DNA of 48,493 bases, taken from the NCBI GenBank assembly GCA_017617545.1, contig JAFZVZ010000003.1, positions 1 through 48,493 of the forward strand, written 5' to 3'. The notes under the pieces were generated by a model. The model saw nothing but the letters and a program-made list of their open reading frames with translations. It was not told the DNA's origin and ran no database searches. This stretch comes from Lachnospiraceae bacterium. GTDB lineage: Bacteria > Bacillota > Clostridia > Lachnospirales > Lachnospiraceae. Within the stretch, counting starts at the first letter, position 1; each line of letters opens with the position of its first letter. The position numbers and the translations under genes were made by a program. Positions 1-7,702 of this stretch are shown here, piece after piece.

Positions 1-20
1 ATTGGTATGAATTTGTCAGG

Positions 21-59
21 GAGACCTGAGCGGGGAAAGAGACGGAAAGGTCTCTTTTT
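21..59 (+). terminator. Intrinsic terminator of an upstream unit
   Basis: GAGACCT (21-27) pairs with AGGTCTC (48-54) and is followed by a run of five T. It lies 10 bases before tRNA-Asn and probably ends a transcript that begins before the window. Confidence 0.6.
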
Positions 60-68
60 CGGCTATGA

Positions 69-141
69 TCCTCGATAGCTCAGTCGGTAGAGCATCCGGC
101 TGTTAACCGGAGTGTCGTAGGTTCGAGTCCTACTCGGGGAG
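69..141 (+). tRNA. tRNA-Asn (GTT)
   Basis: A full cloverleaf is visible. The 7-bp acceptor stem (TCCTCGA with TCGGGGA) has one G-T pair, and the anticodon loop CTGTTAA gives GTT. CCA is not encoded. A strong terminator follows directly. Confidence 0.95.
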
Positions 142-143
142 CT

Positions 144-181
144 GGACTATGCAGGCAATGCTTGCATAGTCCTTGTTTTTT
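144..181 (+). terminator. Terminator after tRNA-Asn
   Basis: A perfect 10-bp stem (144-153 with 163-172) is followed by a T-rich tail. It isolates the tRNA from mntP. Confidence 0.85.
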
Positions 182-213
182 ACCGTTGTGCATTACGAAA
201 CAGAGGACCTTCT

Positions 214-813
214 ATGAACTGGGGAATCGCTTTCTTTGTGAACAGCATCTTGCTGGGGATCGGACTTGCGATGGACGCATTTTCCGTATCACTGGCGAAA
301 GGACTTCAGGAACCTTCGATGCGACATCGGAAAATGGCCGGCATCGCCGGCGTCTTTGCAGGGTTCCAGGCGTTGATGCCGATGATCGGATGGGTGTGCA
401 TCCATACGATCGCGCAGAAGTTCCATGCGTTTGAAAAGTTTATCCCGTGGATCGCGTTGGCTTTGCTTGGATTTATCGGCGGCAGCATGCTCATAAGCGG
501 TATCCGGAGCGTGCGTGAGGGAAGCGAGGAGGACAGTGAGCAGGAGAGAAAGACCGGGCTTTGGTCGCTTCTGGCGCTTGGCGTGGCGACGTCCATCGAT
601 GCGCTTTCGGTAGGCTTCACCATCGCGGATTACGGCGCGGTGCAGGCGCTTGTGTGCGCGCTGATCATCGGTGTGCTGACCTTTCTCATCTGTGTTGCGG
701 GTATTCTGCTCGGGCGCAGGATCGGCACGAGGATCGGCGGGAGAGCGGAGATTTTCGGCGGTATCATTCTGATCGCGATCGGTCTGGAGATCTTCATCAC
801 GCACGTGTTTTAG
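214..813 (+). CDS. mntP: Putative manganese efflux pump MntP
   Basis: This 199-residue integral membrane protein matches the MntP (YebN) family, which exports Mn2+ from the cytoplasm. Six hydrophobic segments are visible. The family signature AMDAFSVSLAKG lies near residues 19-30, and a second, internally repeated half carries ATSIDALSVG near residue 126. The conserved aspartates in these two motifs are the expected metal-binding residues. Length is normal for the family. The start ATG at 214 has an AGAGGA ribosome binding site just upstream. The gene stands alone between two tRNA transcription units. I see no manganese riboswitch in the short upstream spacer. Confidence 0.93.
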   Translation: MNWGIAFFVNSILLGIGLAMDAFSVSLAKGLQEPSMRHRKMAGIAGVFAGFQALMPMIGWVCIHTIAQKFHAFEKFIPWIALALLGFIGGSMLISGIRSVREGSEEDSEQERKTGLWSLLALGVATSIDALSVGFTIADYGAVQALVCALIIGVLTFLICVAGILLGRRIGTRIGGRAEIFGGIILIAIGLEIFITHVF

Positions 814-876
814 TTCCCTGTGGCTCTATTTCCGTAAAATGTGGTGAATACGGCGCGGAAACGTGATATTTTGCTA

Positions 877-905
877 TTGACGAAGACGCGTTTTTCTATT
901 ATAAT
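877..905 (+). promoter_or_regulatory. Sigma-A promoter of the tRNA-Glu cluster
   Basis: TTGACG (877-882), a 17-bp spacer and a perfect TATAAT (900-905). It lies 13 bases before tRNA-Glu and should drive the Glu-Thr-CAT-Asp run. Confidence 0.85.
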
Positions 906-918
906 CATCAAGTGTTGC

Positions 919-990
919 GGCTCCATGGTCAAGTGGTTAAGACACCGCCCTTTCACGGCGGTAACAGGGGTCCGAATCCCCTTGGAGTCA
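919..990 (+). tRNA. tRNA-Glu (TTC)
   Basis: Acceptor stem GGCTCCA pairs with TGGAGTC. Anticodon loop CTTTCAC gives TTC. First tRNA after the promoter at 877-905. CCA is not encoded. Confidence 0.95.
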
Positions 991-1009
991 TCGTACGATA
1001 GTACGATTT

Positions 1010-1082
1010 GCCGACGTGGCTCAATTGGCAGAGCAGCTGACTTGTAATCAGCAGGTTATCGGTTCAAGTCCGATCGTCGGCT
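1010..1082 (+). tRNA. tRNA-Thr (TGT)
   Basis: Acceptor stem GCCGACG pairs with CGTCGGC. Anticodon loop CTTGTAA gives TGT. CCA is not encoded. A small hairpin (AGCC-TTC-GGCT) lies in the spacer that follows. Confidence 0.95.
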
Positions 1083-1112
1083 TTCTGCACAGCCTTCGGC
1101 TATGTATGATGC

Positions 1113-1186
1113 GGACCATTAGCTCAGTTGGTTAGAGCAGTCGGCTCATAACCGATCGGTCCTGGGTTCGAGTCCCCGATGGTCCA
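1113..1186 (+). tRNA. tRNA with CAT anticodon (tRNA-Met or tRNA-Ile2)
   Basis: Acceptor stem GGACCAT pairs with ATGGTCC. Anticodon loop CTCATAA gives CAT. The initiator signs (C1-A72 mismatch and three G-C pairs in the anticodon stem) are absent, so it is either elongator Met or the Ile2 tRNA whose C34 is changed to lysidine by TilS. The GGACC start and GGCTCATAACC anticodon arm resemble Firmicute Ile2, but sequence alone does not settle this. Confidence 0.9.
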
Positions 1187-1225
1187 TACCTTGAGGACCC
1201 GCCCTCAAGAAACAATTTCATATCC

Positions 1226-1299
1226 GGCCCGGTGGCTCAGTTGGTTAGAGCGCCGCCCTGTCACGGCGGAGGTCATGGGTTCGAGCCCCATTCGGGTCG
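1226..1299 (+). tRNA. tRNA-Asp (GTC)
   Basis: Acceptor stem GGCCCGG pairs with TCGGGTC using G-T wobbles. Anticodon loop CTGTCAC gives GTC. The discriminator base is G, as expected for Asp. CCA is not encoded. Confidence 0.95.
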
Positions 1300-1300
1300 T

Positions 1301-1336
1301 CGGGATTGTCTGGCTTCAGGCAATCCCGTAATTTTT
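1301..1336 (+). terminator. Terminator after tRNA-Asp
   Basis: CGGGATTG (1301-1308) pairs with CAATCCCG (1321-1328), followed by TAATTTTT. It separates tRNA-Asp from tRNA-Leu. Confidence 0.75.
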
Positions 1337-1364
1337 CCCTGCAGCTTTTGCAGGCATTTACCAC

Positions 1365-1450
1365 GTCGGCGTGGTGGAACTGGCAGACACACAGGACTTA
1401 AAATCCTGCGGGCTTAATCTCCCGTACGGGTTCGATCCCCGTCGCCGGCA
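1365..1450 (+). tRNA. tRNA-Leu (TAA)
   Basis: A class II tRNA with a long variable arm. Acceptor stem GTCGGCG pairs with CGCCGGC. Anticodon loop CTTAAAA gives TAA. CCA is not encoded. Confidence 0.95.
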
Positions 1451-1461
1451 ATAACGGAAAC

Positions 1462-1500
1462 GGGCAGCGGATCGCGATGCGGTCGGCTGCCCATTTTTTA
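1462..1500 (+). terminator. Terminator after tRNA-Leu
   Basis: GGGCAGC (1462-1468) pairs with GCTGCCC (1486-1492), followed by ATTTTTTA. Confidence 0.85.
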
Positions 1501-1551
1501 TCTATCGGGTCTTGCCCGTGAAACAACGATGATCAGAAAGGAACTTGTACC

Positions 1552-2775
1552 ATGTCGGGAGTTATTGATCGCTTTCTTACCTATGTAAAGATTGATACAC
1601 AGTCGTCGGAGATGTCGGAGGAATCGCCGACCACAGCGAAGCAGCATGATCTTGCCAAGTATCTGGCGGAGGAGCTGCGCAGCATGGGCGCGTCCGATGT
1701 GCGCTATGATGACCGGTATTGCTATGTCTACGCGAAGATCCCCGCGACGGACGGAGGCGCGCAGCCGAAGACGATCGGATTTCTCGCGCACATGGATACC
1801 TCGCCGGAGGTGAGCGACACGGACGTGAAGGCGCGGATCGTGGCCTACGAGGGCGGCGATATCGTGCTCAATGAGGAGGGACCGATCGTCCTGAGCGAGA
1901 AGGATTTTCCGGAGCTTGCGGACTATGTCGGGAAGCACCTGATCGTCACGGACGGAACGACGCTTCTCGGCGCCGATGACAAGGCCGGTGTCGCGGAGAT
2001 TATGACGATGGCGGATACCTTGCTGAAGCACCCGGAGATCAAGCATGGGCCGATCGCGCTGTGTTTTACGCCGGACGAGGAGGTCGGAGCGGGCGTCGAT
2101 TACATCGACCTGCAGGCGCTCGGCGCGGATTACGCGTACACGGTGGACGGCGGACGCCTCGGCGAGCTCGAGTACGAGTGCTTCAACGCGGCCGCGGCAA
2201 CGATCACCATCATCGGGCGCAGCGTGCATCCCGGTACTGCGAAGGGGAAAATGATCAACGCCATCCGTGTGGCGATGGAGCTTGACGCGATGATCCCGGC
2301 GACGGAGAGACCGGAGACGACCGAGAAATACGAGGGCTTCTTCCACGCGACAAGGATCGCCGGAGAGACCGAGGGTGCGGTGATGTCCTACATCATCCGC
2401 GACCACGACCGCGCGAAGTTTGAGGAAAAGAAGCAGCGCCTGACCGGGCTTGTCGCGGCGCTCAATGAGAAATACGGCGCCGAGATCGCGACGCTCACGA
2501 TGAAGGACCAGTATTACAATATGCGCGAGGTGATCGAGCAGGGAAATCAGTTCCTTGTCGACAACGCCGTTGAGGCGATGAAGAAGCTCGGGATCACGCC
2601 GATCGTGCAGCCGATCCGCGGTGGCACGGACGGGTCGAGACTCTCGTACATGGGTGTTCCGTGTCCGAACCTTTGCACGGGCGGTGAGAACTTCCACTCG
2701 CGCTACGAGTATGCGTGCGTGGAGTCGATGGAGCAGATCGTGAAGCTTCTGACGGCGCTCGCGATCGGCGAGTAA
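1552..2775 (+). CDS. pepT: Peptidase T (tripeptide aminopeptidase)
   Basis: This 407-residue cytoplasmic zinc exopeptidase of the M20B family removes the N-terminal residue from tripeptides. The metal and catalytic residues are all present: H80 and D82 in AHMDTSP, D142 in GADDKAG, E176/E177 in PDEEVG, D199 in TVDGG and H382 in GGENFHSRYE. Length and motif spacing match known PepT. The start at 1552 follows an AGAAAGGAAC ribosome binding site. No promoter is obvious in the short spacer after the tRNA-Leu terminator. The gene fits an amino-acid and peptide fermenting lifestyle. Confidence 0.96.
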   Translation: MSGVIDRFLTYVKIDTQSSEMSEESPTTAKQHDLAKYLAEELRSMGASDVRYDDRYCYVYAKIPATDGGAQPKTIGFLAHMDTSPEVSDTDVKARIVAYEGGDIVLNEEGPIVLSEKDFPELADYVGKHLIVTDGTTLLGADDKAGVAEIMTMADTLLKHPEIKHGPIALCFTPDEEVGAGVDYIDLQALGADYAYTVDGGRLGELEYECFNAAAATITIIGRSVHPGTAKGKMINAIRVAMELDAMIPATERPETTEKYEGFFHATRIAGETEGAVMSYIIRDHDRAKFEEKKQRLTGLVAALNEKYGAEIATLTMKDQYYNMREVIEQGNQFLVDNAVEAMKKLGITPIVQPIRGGTDGSRLSYMGVPCPNLCTGGENFHSRYEYACVESMEQIVKLLTALAIGE

Positions 2776-2818
2776 GACGTACCAGGGGTTAATCGGAACG
2801 GGTGACAGGAGAGAAGGT

Positions 2819-3235
2819 ATGGTTTGCAAGATTGTAAAGGATGCGATGTTCCTTGCGATGAAGTCGGAGCCGGCGAAAGACTGCCCGGAGGACCGCAAAG
2901 TCGTGCAGGATCTCTGTGATACGCTGAAGGCGCACGGCAGCGTCTGTGTCGGTATGGCCGCCAACATGATCGGCGTGCGGAAACAGATCATCGCCGTGAC
3001 GATGGGATTTTTTCAGGTGCCGATGATCAATCCGGTGATCGTGGAGCGGGAGGATCCGTATGAGACGGAGGAGGGCTGCCTGTCGCTGACCGGCGTCCGC
3101 CCGACAAAACGCTACCGGAAGATCACGGTGGAGTACCTGGACAGGGACTTTAAGCCGAGAAGGGATACATTTTCCGACCGCGTAGCGCAGATCATCCAGC
3201 ACGAGTATGATCACACGCGGGGCATTGTGATCTGA
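2819..3235 (+). CDS. Short peptide-deformylase-like protein
   Basis: This 138-residue protein belongs to the peptide deformylase family, which removes the formyl group from the initiator methionine of new proteins. Motif 2 (EGCLS, residues 85-89) and motif 3 (HEYDH, residues 128-132) are intact and supply the Cys and two His metal ligands and the catalytic Glu. Motif 1 is altered. It reads GMAANMIG (45-52) where classical enzymes have GLAAPQIG, so Met replaces the conserved Gln that stabilises the reaction intermediate. The protein is also shorter than the usual 150-190 residues. It may be a weak or specialised deformylase, or act on another substrate. The start has a good upstream AGGAGAGAAGG. 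Confidence 0.85.
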   Translation: MVCKIVKDAMFLAMKSEPAKDCPEDRKVVQDLCDTLKAHGSVCVGMAANMIGVRKQIIAVTMGFFQVPMINPVIVEREDPYETEEGCLSLTGVRPTKRYRKITVEYLDRDFKPRRDTFSDRVAQIIQHEYDHTRGIVI

Positions 3236-3306
3236 GAAAAAACGGGGCAACTATGAGGGAAAGCATAATAGGAATGCACCGCAGGAACCGGTGTGAAGGG
3301 GGAATT

Positions 3307-4887
3307 ATGCTTAGGAAAATAACAACAGCGATTTTTGTCTTAATAATTGTGTTTCAGTCAGTTGCGTGCAGCAAGGGCGGAAACAACGGAACCGTCGGGA
3401 ACAGGGAGGAGACGCCCACGGCAACACCGACGCCGGCGAAGAAGGCGTCGGGATTCCGCATGTACGAGCGCAGTATGAGCGGAACGATCAATGACCAGTT
3501 TCTGAAGGGAGAGTACGAAGATCTGATCACGGAACGCACATATAAGACGTATTCTTCGGATGGAGAGATATTGGAACTGAAGCAGTGGTACTATGATGAT
3601 ACCGGCGAGCATCTTCTGAAAATGGTCGAGTGGGAAGCCGCCGGCAATACTCCGTCCCGTACGTATGAATATGACCTGAAGGGACGCCTGGTCTGCTTCA
3701 CGGAGAAGTTTGAGGGCAAGCACACACGGTTTGACGGCGGCCTGGATCTCCCGAAGGAGTATTACGCATGTGCCGAAAAGGAATACATTTATGCCAGGGA
3801 TGATATGGTGGAGACGTTGGAGCCCGATATTTCGGAACTTCGTACCGAATACGCGTACAGGGAAGATACCGGCGAGCTCGTTTCCATCAAATCTTACGCG
3901 GATGAAGAACAGGTATGTTCCCTGGAACTCGGCGAAGGAGATATCATACTCTCGGAAAAACTCCGGGGCCGGCGTGGTTCCTCGTATGAGGAGACCTACA
4001 ACCCGGAGACGCGTAAGGGAACCTGGAGCGCACGGGAAGATGATAGCCGGGGCGAAAGGTATGTCCGGGAGTTCACCGGCGAGAAGGAGTATGATGAGAG
4101 CGGGCGCTGCACGCGGAACGTCACCTATGTGAATATCAACGGCGAAGAGAGTCTGATCGAAGATACGGTTATTGTCTATGACGAAGAGGGAGCACTGGCT
4201 ACGACTAATATTCCGAATGGAACACCCGGGTCGCTGGTTGGTATTCCTTACGACGTGACACTGTATGTAATGAAGACGGTGTCGAGGTACGATCATAACG
4301 GCAGGCAGATGAAAACGGAGGAGTACGTGATCTACGACGGGGAAATGGTCCCCTATGCTGCTGAAACGTGCACGCGGAATGCGGACGGAAGCGTTGCTTC
4401 GATCACCAGGGAGGTCTACAACTTCGATCAAATGAAAATGTGTGTGGTCGAGGAGGAAACATATAATGACGTCGGCGAACTGATCTGTCAGCGGTCTTAT
4501 GATCCTGACAATGGAGCCCTTTGTTATGATAAAACGATCAGTTATACCAGCGATCCGGAGGTTGCCGGAACGGTACGACTCGAGGTAGAGAACGGTTATG
4601 TCTCTCCGTACAGGGAGGAAAGCATGCGCGAGGAAGAATATCAGGTTTGTATGCGCGATGAATTCGGAAATGATCTGTGGGTTACCTACCTGTTTTCAGG
4701 CCCTGTCGGAGAAAGGAAGTACGGAACCTTTGACGCGGAAGGGCACATGATACGATACGAGGATGGTTACTGGGATATTAAGGAGTTCGACACACAGGGG
4801 AGAATCCTTCTCAAACATGCAAGTGATAGCGAAGGCATCATGCGCAAATACATCTACGAGTACTGGGAAGGCACGAAGCCGGAGTAG
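3307..4887 (+). CDS. Predicted lipoprotein with YD-like repeats
   Basis: This 526-residue protein has an N-terminal signal of the lipoprotein type, with hydrophobic residues 5-16 and a lipobox ending at C21 (SVAC). A Thr/Pro-rich linker follows (about 33-45), so it is probably anchored outside the cell membrane. The rest is an acidic, beta-rich array in which short units of the form Y/F-D-x-x-G-R/x recur (for example YDLKGR, YDESGR, YDHNGR, FDTQGR). These resemble RHS/YD repeats but are more divergent. I chose the start at 3307 rather than 3253 because AAGGGGGAA sits just before it and the signal peptide then begins at residue 1. No enzymatic motif is visible and the function is unknown. Confidence 0.75.
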   Translation: MLRKITTAIFVLIIVFQSVACSKGGNNGTVGNREETPTATPTPAKKASGFRMYERSMSGTINDQFLKGEYEDLITERTYKTYSSDGEILELKQWYYDDTGEHLLKMVEWEAAGNTPSRTYEYDLKGRLVCFTEKFEGKHTRFDGGLDLPKEYYACAEKEYIYARDDMVETLEPDISELRTEYAYREDTGELVSIKSYADEEQVCSLELGEGDIILSEKLRGRRGSSYEETYNPETRKGTWSAREDDSRGERYVREFTGEKEYDESGRCTRNVTYVNINGEESLIEDTVIVYDEEGALATTNIPNGTPGSLVGIPYDVTLYVMKTVSRYDHNGRQMKTEEYVIYDGEMVPYAAETCTRNADGSVASITREVYNFDQMKMCVVEEETYNDVGELICQRSYDPDNGALCYDKTISYTSDPEVAGTVRLEVENGYVSPYREESMREEEYQVCMRDEFGNDLWVTYLFSGPVGERKYGTFDAEGHMIRYEDGYWDIKEFDTQGRILLKHASDSEGIMRKYIYEYWEGTKPE

Positions 4888-5021
4888 GCATGTGCGGCGC
4901 AAACGGCGGGAAGGCGCGAGGCCGGAGCAGATGCCCGGCAGTTAACGGGAGAACCGTTCGGCGGCAGGAAAAATGAGACGCCGTGATTTGAAAAATAGAT
5001 GTATTTGTTTTGAAAAACTGC

Positions 5022-5050
5022 TTGACATTCCCGCATTGGGGCTGTACAAT
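5022..5050 (+). promoter_or_regulatory. Sigma-A promoter of tRNA-Arg
   Basis: Perfect TTGACA (5022-5027), a 17-bp spacer and TACAAT (5045-5050). It lies 20 bases before the tRNA. Confidence 0.9.
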
Positions 5051-5070
5051 AGCCATTGTCGTCAAGACGT

Positions 5071-5144
5071 GTGCGTGTAGCTCAGCTGGATAGAGCACTT
5101 GGCTACGGACCAAGGTGTCGGGAGTTCGAATCTTCTCACGCACG
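5071..5144 (+). tRNA. tRNA-Arg (ACG)
   Basis: Acceptor stem GTGCGTG pairs with CACGCAC. Anticodon loop CTACGGA gives ACG, whose A34 is normally edited to inosine by TadA. It has its own promoter and terminator. CCA is not encoded. Confidence 0.95.
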
Positions 5145-5148
5145 GAAC

Positions 5149-5175
5149 AGGGGATCGCTTCAGCGGTCCCCTTTA
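5149..5175 (+). terminator. Terminator after tRNA-Arg
   Basis: GGGGATCGC pairs with GCGGTCCCC around a TTCA loop, followed by a short T run. Confidence 0.65.
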
Positions 5176-5240
5176 TCGTTATACGTGCGGGAACCATTCC
5201 CGCGCGGTAGTCTGCGCCATAGGTATGGAGACTGAGGAAA

Positions 5241-6443
5241 ATGGGAGCATACGAATTTATCGCGCCGTGCCATTTCGGGCTTGAGGCGGTGCTGAAGGCC
5301 GAGATCATGAAACTCGGGTATGAGATCGTCCGGACAGAGGACGGAAAAGTCACCTTCGCAGGTGACGAGAGCGCGTTCGCGAGAGCGAATGTGTTCCTGC
5401 GGACAGCGGAGCGCGTGCTTTGGAAGGTCGGGGAGTTCACGGCGGAGACGTTCGAGGAGCTGTTCGACAGAACCGCGGAGATCCCGTGGGAGGAGTTCAT
5501 TCCTGCCGATGGTAAATTCTGGGTGACCAAGGCGACGTCCGTCAAGAGCAAGCTGTTCAGCACCTCGGACATTCAGTCGATCATGAAGAAGGCGATCGTT
5601 GAGCGCCTGAAGAAAAAGTATCGCATCTCGTGGTTCCCGGAGACCGGCAACGAGTATCCGATCCGCGTGTCGGTCATCAAGGACGTGTTCCTGCTCGGCA
5701 TCGACACCTCGGGTGAGTCGCTTCACAAGAGAGGCTACCGCAAGCTGGTAGGCAAGGCGCCCATCAGCGAGACACTCGCCGCGGCTTTGATCAGCCTGAC
5801 GCCGTGGAACGAGAGCCGCATCCTTGTCGATCCGTTCTGCGGAAGCGGCACGATCCCGATCGAGGCAGCGATGATCGGCCGCAATATCGCGCCGGGTGTG
5901 AGCCGCGCTTTCCGCGCGGAGCAGTACCGCGAACGCCTTTCGGAGGATCTCTGGAAGAGGGCGCGCGAAGAAGCGAGAGACGGGGAGCGTCACGACGGAG
6001 CGCTGACGATACAGGGATATGACATCGACCGCGACGCGATCTCCATCGCAAGGCAGAATGCCGCGGCTGCAGGCGTGGCGGACGATATTCATTTTCAGGT
6101 GCGCGCGGTGAAGGAGCTGCGGCATCCGAAGAAGTACGGGTTCCTGATCACCAATCCGCCGTACGGCGAGAGACTGGAGGACCGGAAGGATCTGCCGGAG
6201 CTGTACCGACAGATCGGGGAGGCGTACCGCGGGCTTGATTCGTGGTCGATGTTCCTGATCACCTCGTACGAGGAGGCGGAGAAGTATCTCGGACGCAAAG
6301 CCGACCGGAACCGCAAGATCTACAACGGAATGATCAAGACCTATTTCTATCAGTTCCTGGGGCCGAAGCCTCCGAAGCAGCCTGCGCAGGGCAGAGCGGA
6401 GGGCGACGCGGGATCGGATCAAGGATCGGGAGAGAAGAGATGA
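5241..6443 (+). CDS. THUMP-domain class I rRNA methyltransferase (RlmL N-terminal / YpsC type)
   Basis: This 400-residue protein combines an N-terminal THUMP RNA-binding region (about residues 45-155) with a C-terminal SAM-dependent methyltransferase domain. The SAM-binding loop is DPFCGSGT (197-204). The catalytic NPPYGER motif (from N305) is typical of N2-guanine rRNA methyltransferases, so it probably modifies 23S rRNA like the first half of RlmL. The last 20 or so residues are a low-complexity tail. Its stop overlaps the start of the next gene by four bases (ATGA), so translation of the two is probably coupled. Confidence 0.92.
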   Translation: MGAYEFIAPCHFGLEAVLKAEIMKLGYEIVRTEDGKVTFAGDESAFARANVFLRTAERVLWKVGEFTAETFEELFDRTAEIPWEEFIPADGKFWVTKATSVKSKLFSTSDIQSIMKKAIVERLKKKYRISWFPETGNEYPIRVSVIKDVFLLGIDTSGESLHKRGYRKLVGKAPISETLAAALISLTPWNESRILVDPFCGSGTIPIEAAMIGRNIAPGVSRAFRAEQYRERLSEDLWKRAREEARDGERHDGALTIQGYDIDRDAISIARQNAAAAGVADDIHFQVRAVKELRHPKKYGFLITNPPYGERLEDRKDLPELYRQIGEAYRGLDSWSMFLITSYEEAEKYLGRKADRNRKIYNGMIKTYFYQFLGPKPPKQPAQGRAEGDAGSDQGSGEKR

Positions 6444-7048
6444 GTGAGCGAGAGCGGCTGGTGTTTGCCACCGGCAACGAACATAAGATGGTTGAGATCC
6501 GCGCGATCCTCGGCGACCGTTATGATGTCGTCTTCATGAAGGAGGCGGGTGTTTCGGCACACATCGTGGAGGATGGGGACAGCTTTGAGGCCAACGCATT
6601 GATCAAGGCGCGCGCGGTGAGCAAGCTTGCGGGCTGCATGGCCATGGCGGATGATTCCGGGCTTGAGGTGGATTATCTCGGGAAAATGCCCGGCATTTAC
6701 TCGGCACGGTTTCTCGGAGAAAACACAAGCTATGACATAAAGAATCAGGTGATCATCGACATGGTGTCGAGGGCGAAGCCGGAGGAGAGGACTGCGCGCT
6801 TTGTGTGCGCGATCGCCTGCGCCTGGCCCGACGGCCGCGCGGAGGTTGTGCGCGGAACGTTCGAGGGCGAGGTCGCGAAGGCGCCGGCGGGACCGAACGG
6901 CTTCGGGTACGATCCGATCTTCTTCCTGCCGGAGATCGGCAAGACGAGCGCGGAGATCGCTCCCGAGGAGAAAAATGCGATCAGCCACCGCGGCAACGCG
7001 CTTCGTCTGATGCGCGCGCGTCTGGAGCAGATCGCGGAAGAGGGATGA
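6440..7048 (+). CDS. rdgB: XTP/dITP pyrophosphatase (RdgB/HAM1)
   Basis: This 202-residue nucleotide-pool sanitation enzyme hydrolyses dITP, ITP and XTP to monophosphates, keeping deaminated purines out of DNA and RNA. Family motifs are intact: ATGNEHKMVEI near the N-terminus, ADDSGLEV near residue 75, GFGYDPIFF near 155 and SHRGNA near 186. I placed the start at 6440, where the ATG overlaps the stop of the methyltransferase gene and the protein begins four residues before the conserved core. An upstream reading-frame extension has no homology to the family. It sits in an operon with the genes on either side. Confidence 0.95.
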   Translation: MSERERLVFATGNEHKMVEIRAILGDRYDVVFMKEAGVSAHIVEDGDSFEANALIKARAVSKLAGCMAMADDSGLEVDYLGKMPGIYSARFLGENTSYDIKNQVIIDMVSRAKPEERTARFVCAIACAWPDGRAEVVRGTFEGEVAKAPAGPNGFGYDPIFFLPEIGKTSAEIAPEEKNAISHRGNALRLMRARLEQIAEEG

Positions 7049-7073
7049 TGACTACGAAACAACGGGGGCTTGC

Positions 7074-7559
7074 ATGAAAATCCTTGTTATCAGCGATACA
7101 CACGACCGGAGAGAGCCGATCGAGCAGCTTCTGACACTGAAGGACGCGAAGACTGCGGACTGGCTGATCCACTGTGGTGACGTCGGGTACGATGACGACT
7201 GGCTGCGCAACGCGTTTCACGGTGCTGTATCGATCGTTGCGGGCAACTGCGACTACGGCTCGGATCTCCCGAGGGAGCTTGTGGTCGAGCGGGAGGGGAC
7301 GGACTTCCTGATCACACACGGGCACAGGTATCTGATGGGCGGACTTGACCGGCTGTCCTACCGCGCGCAGGAGCTTGGTTGCGGAGTTGTTCTGTTCGGA
7401 CACACGCACGCGCCGCTGGTGGAGGATGAGGGCGATATCCTCTTCGTAAATCCCGGAAGTCTCGCGCTGCCGAGGCAGGCAAACCGCAGAAAGACCTACG
7501 CGGTGATCACGGATGAGGACGGCGTGTGGAAAGCGAAGATCCGCGAGCTGCCGGAGTAA
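7074..7559 (+). CDS. YfcE/MJ0936-type metallophosphodiesterase
   Basis: This 161-residue calcineurin-like phosphoesterase shows all five metal-binding motifs in order: DTH (residues 8-10), GD, GNCD, THGH and GHTH. This is the short form related to E. coli YfcE, a phosphodiesterase of unknown natural substrate. It follows rdgB by 25 bases and the pair is often adjacent in Clostridia, so co-transcription is likely. The shared context suggests a role in nucleotide housekeeping, which is inference. Confidence 0.93.
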   Translation: MKILVISDTHDRREPIEQLLTLKDAKTADWLIHCGDVGYDDDWLRNAFHGAVSIVAGNCDYGSDLPRELVVEREGTDFLITHGHRYLMGGLDRLSYRAQELGCGVVLFGHTHAPLVEDEGDILFVNPGSLALPRQANRRKTYAVITDEDGVWKAKIRELPE

Positions 7560-7640
7560 TCCGGGCCGCGAAACGGCGGAACAGTGCGGCGAAAACAAGA
7601 CGCAGTAAACCGGTACACAATATTTTCCGAAACATCAAAA

Positions 7641-7681
7641 AACGGCTTCCGTCGACATACGTCTTCGGAAGCCGTTCGTTA
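7641..7681 (-). terminator. Bidirectional terminator between converging genes
   Basis: An 11-bp perfect stem (7641-7651 with 7666-7676). On the reverse strand it is followed by six T, so it chiefly ends the membrane-protein gene. It may also stop the rdgB operon. Confidence 0.8.
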
Positions 7682-7702
7682 TTCATTCCCTATGCGAAGA
7701 GG

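Noticed and set aside
1498-2991. A 497-codon reverse-strand open frame over pepT
   Set aside because: It overlaps a full-length peptidase T with all metal ligands. The reverse frame is Arg-rich and has no motif.
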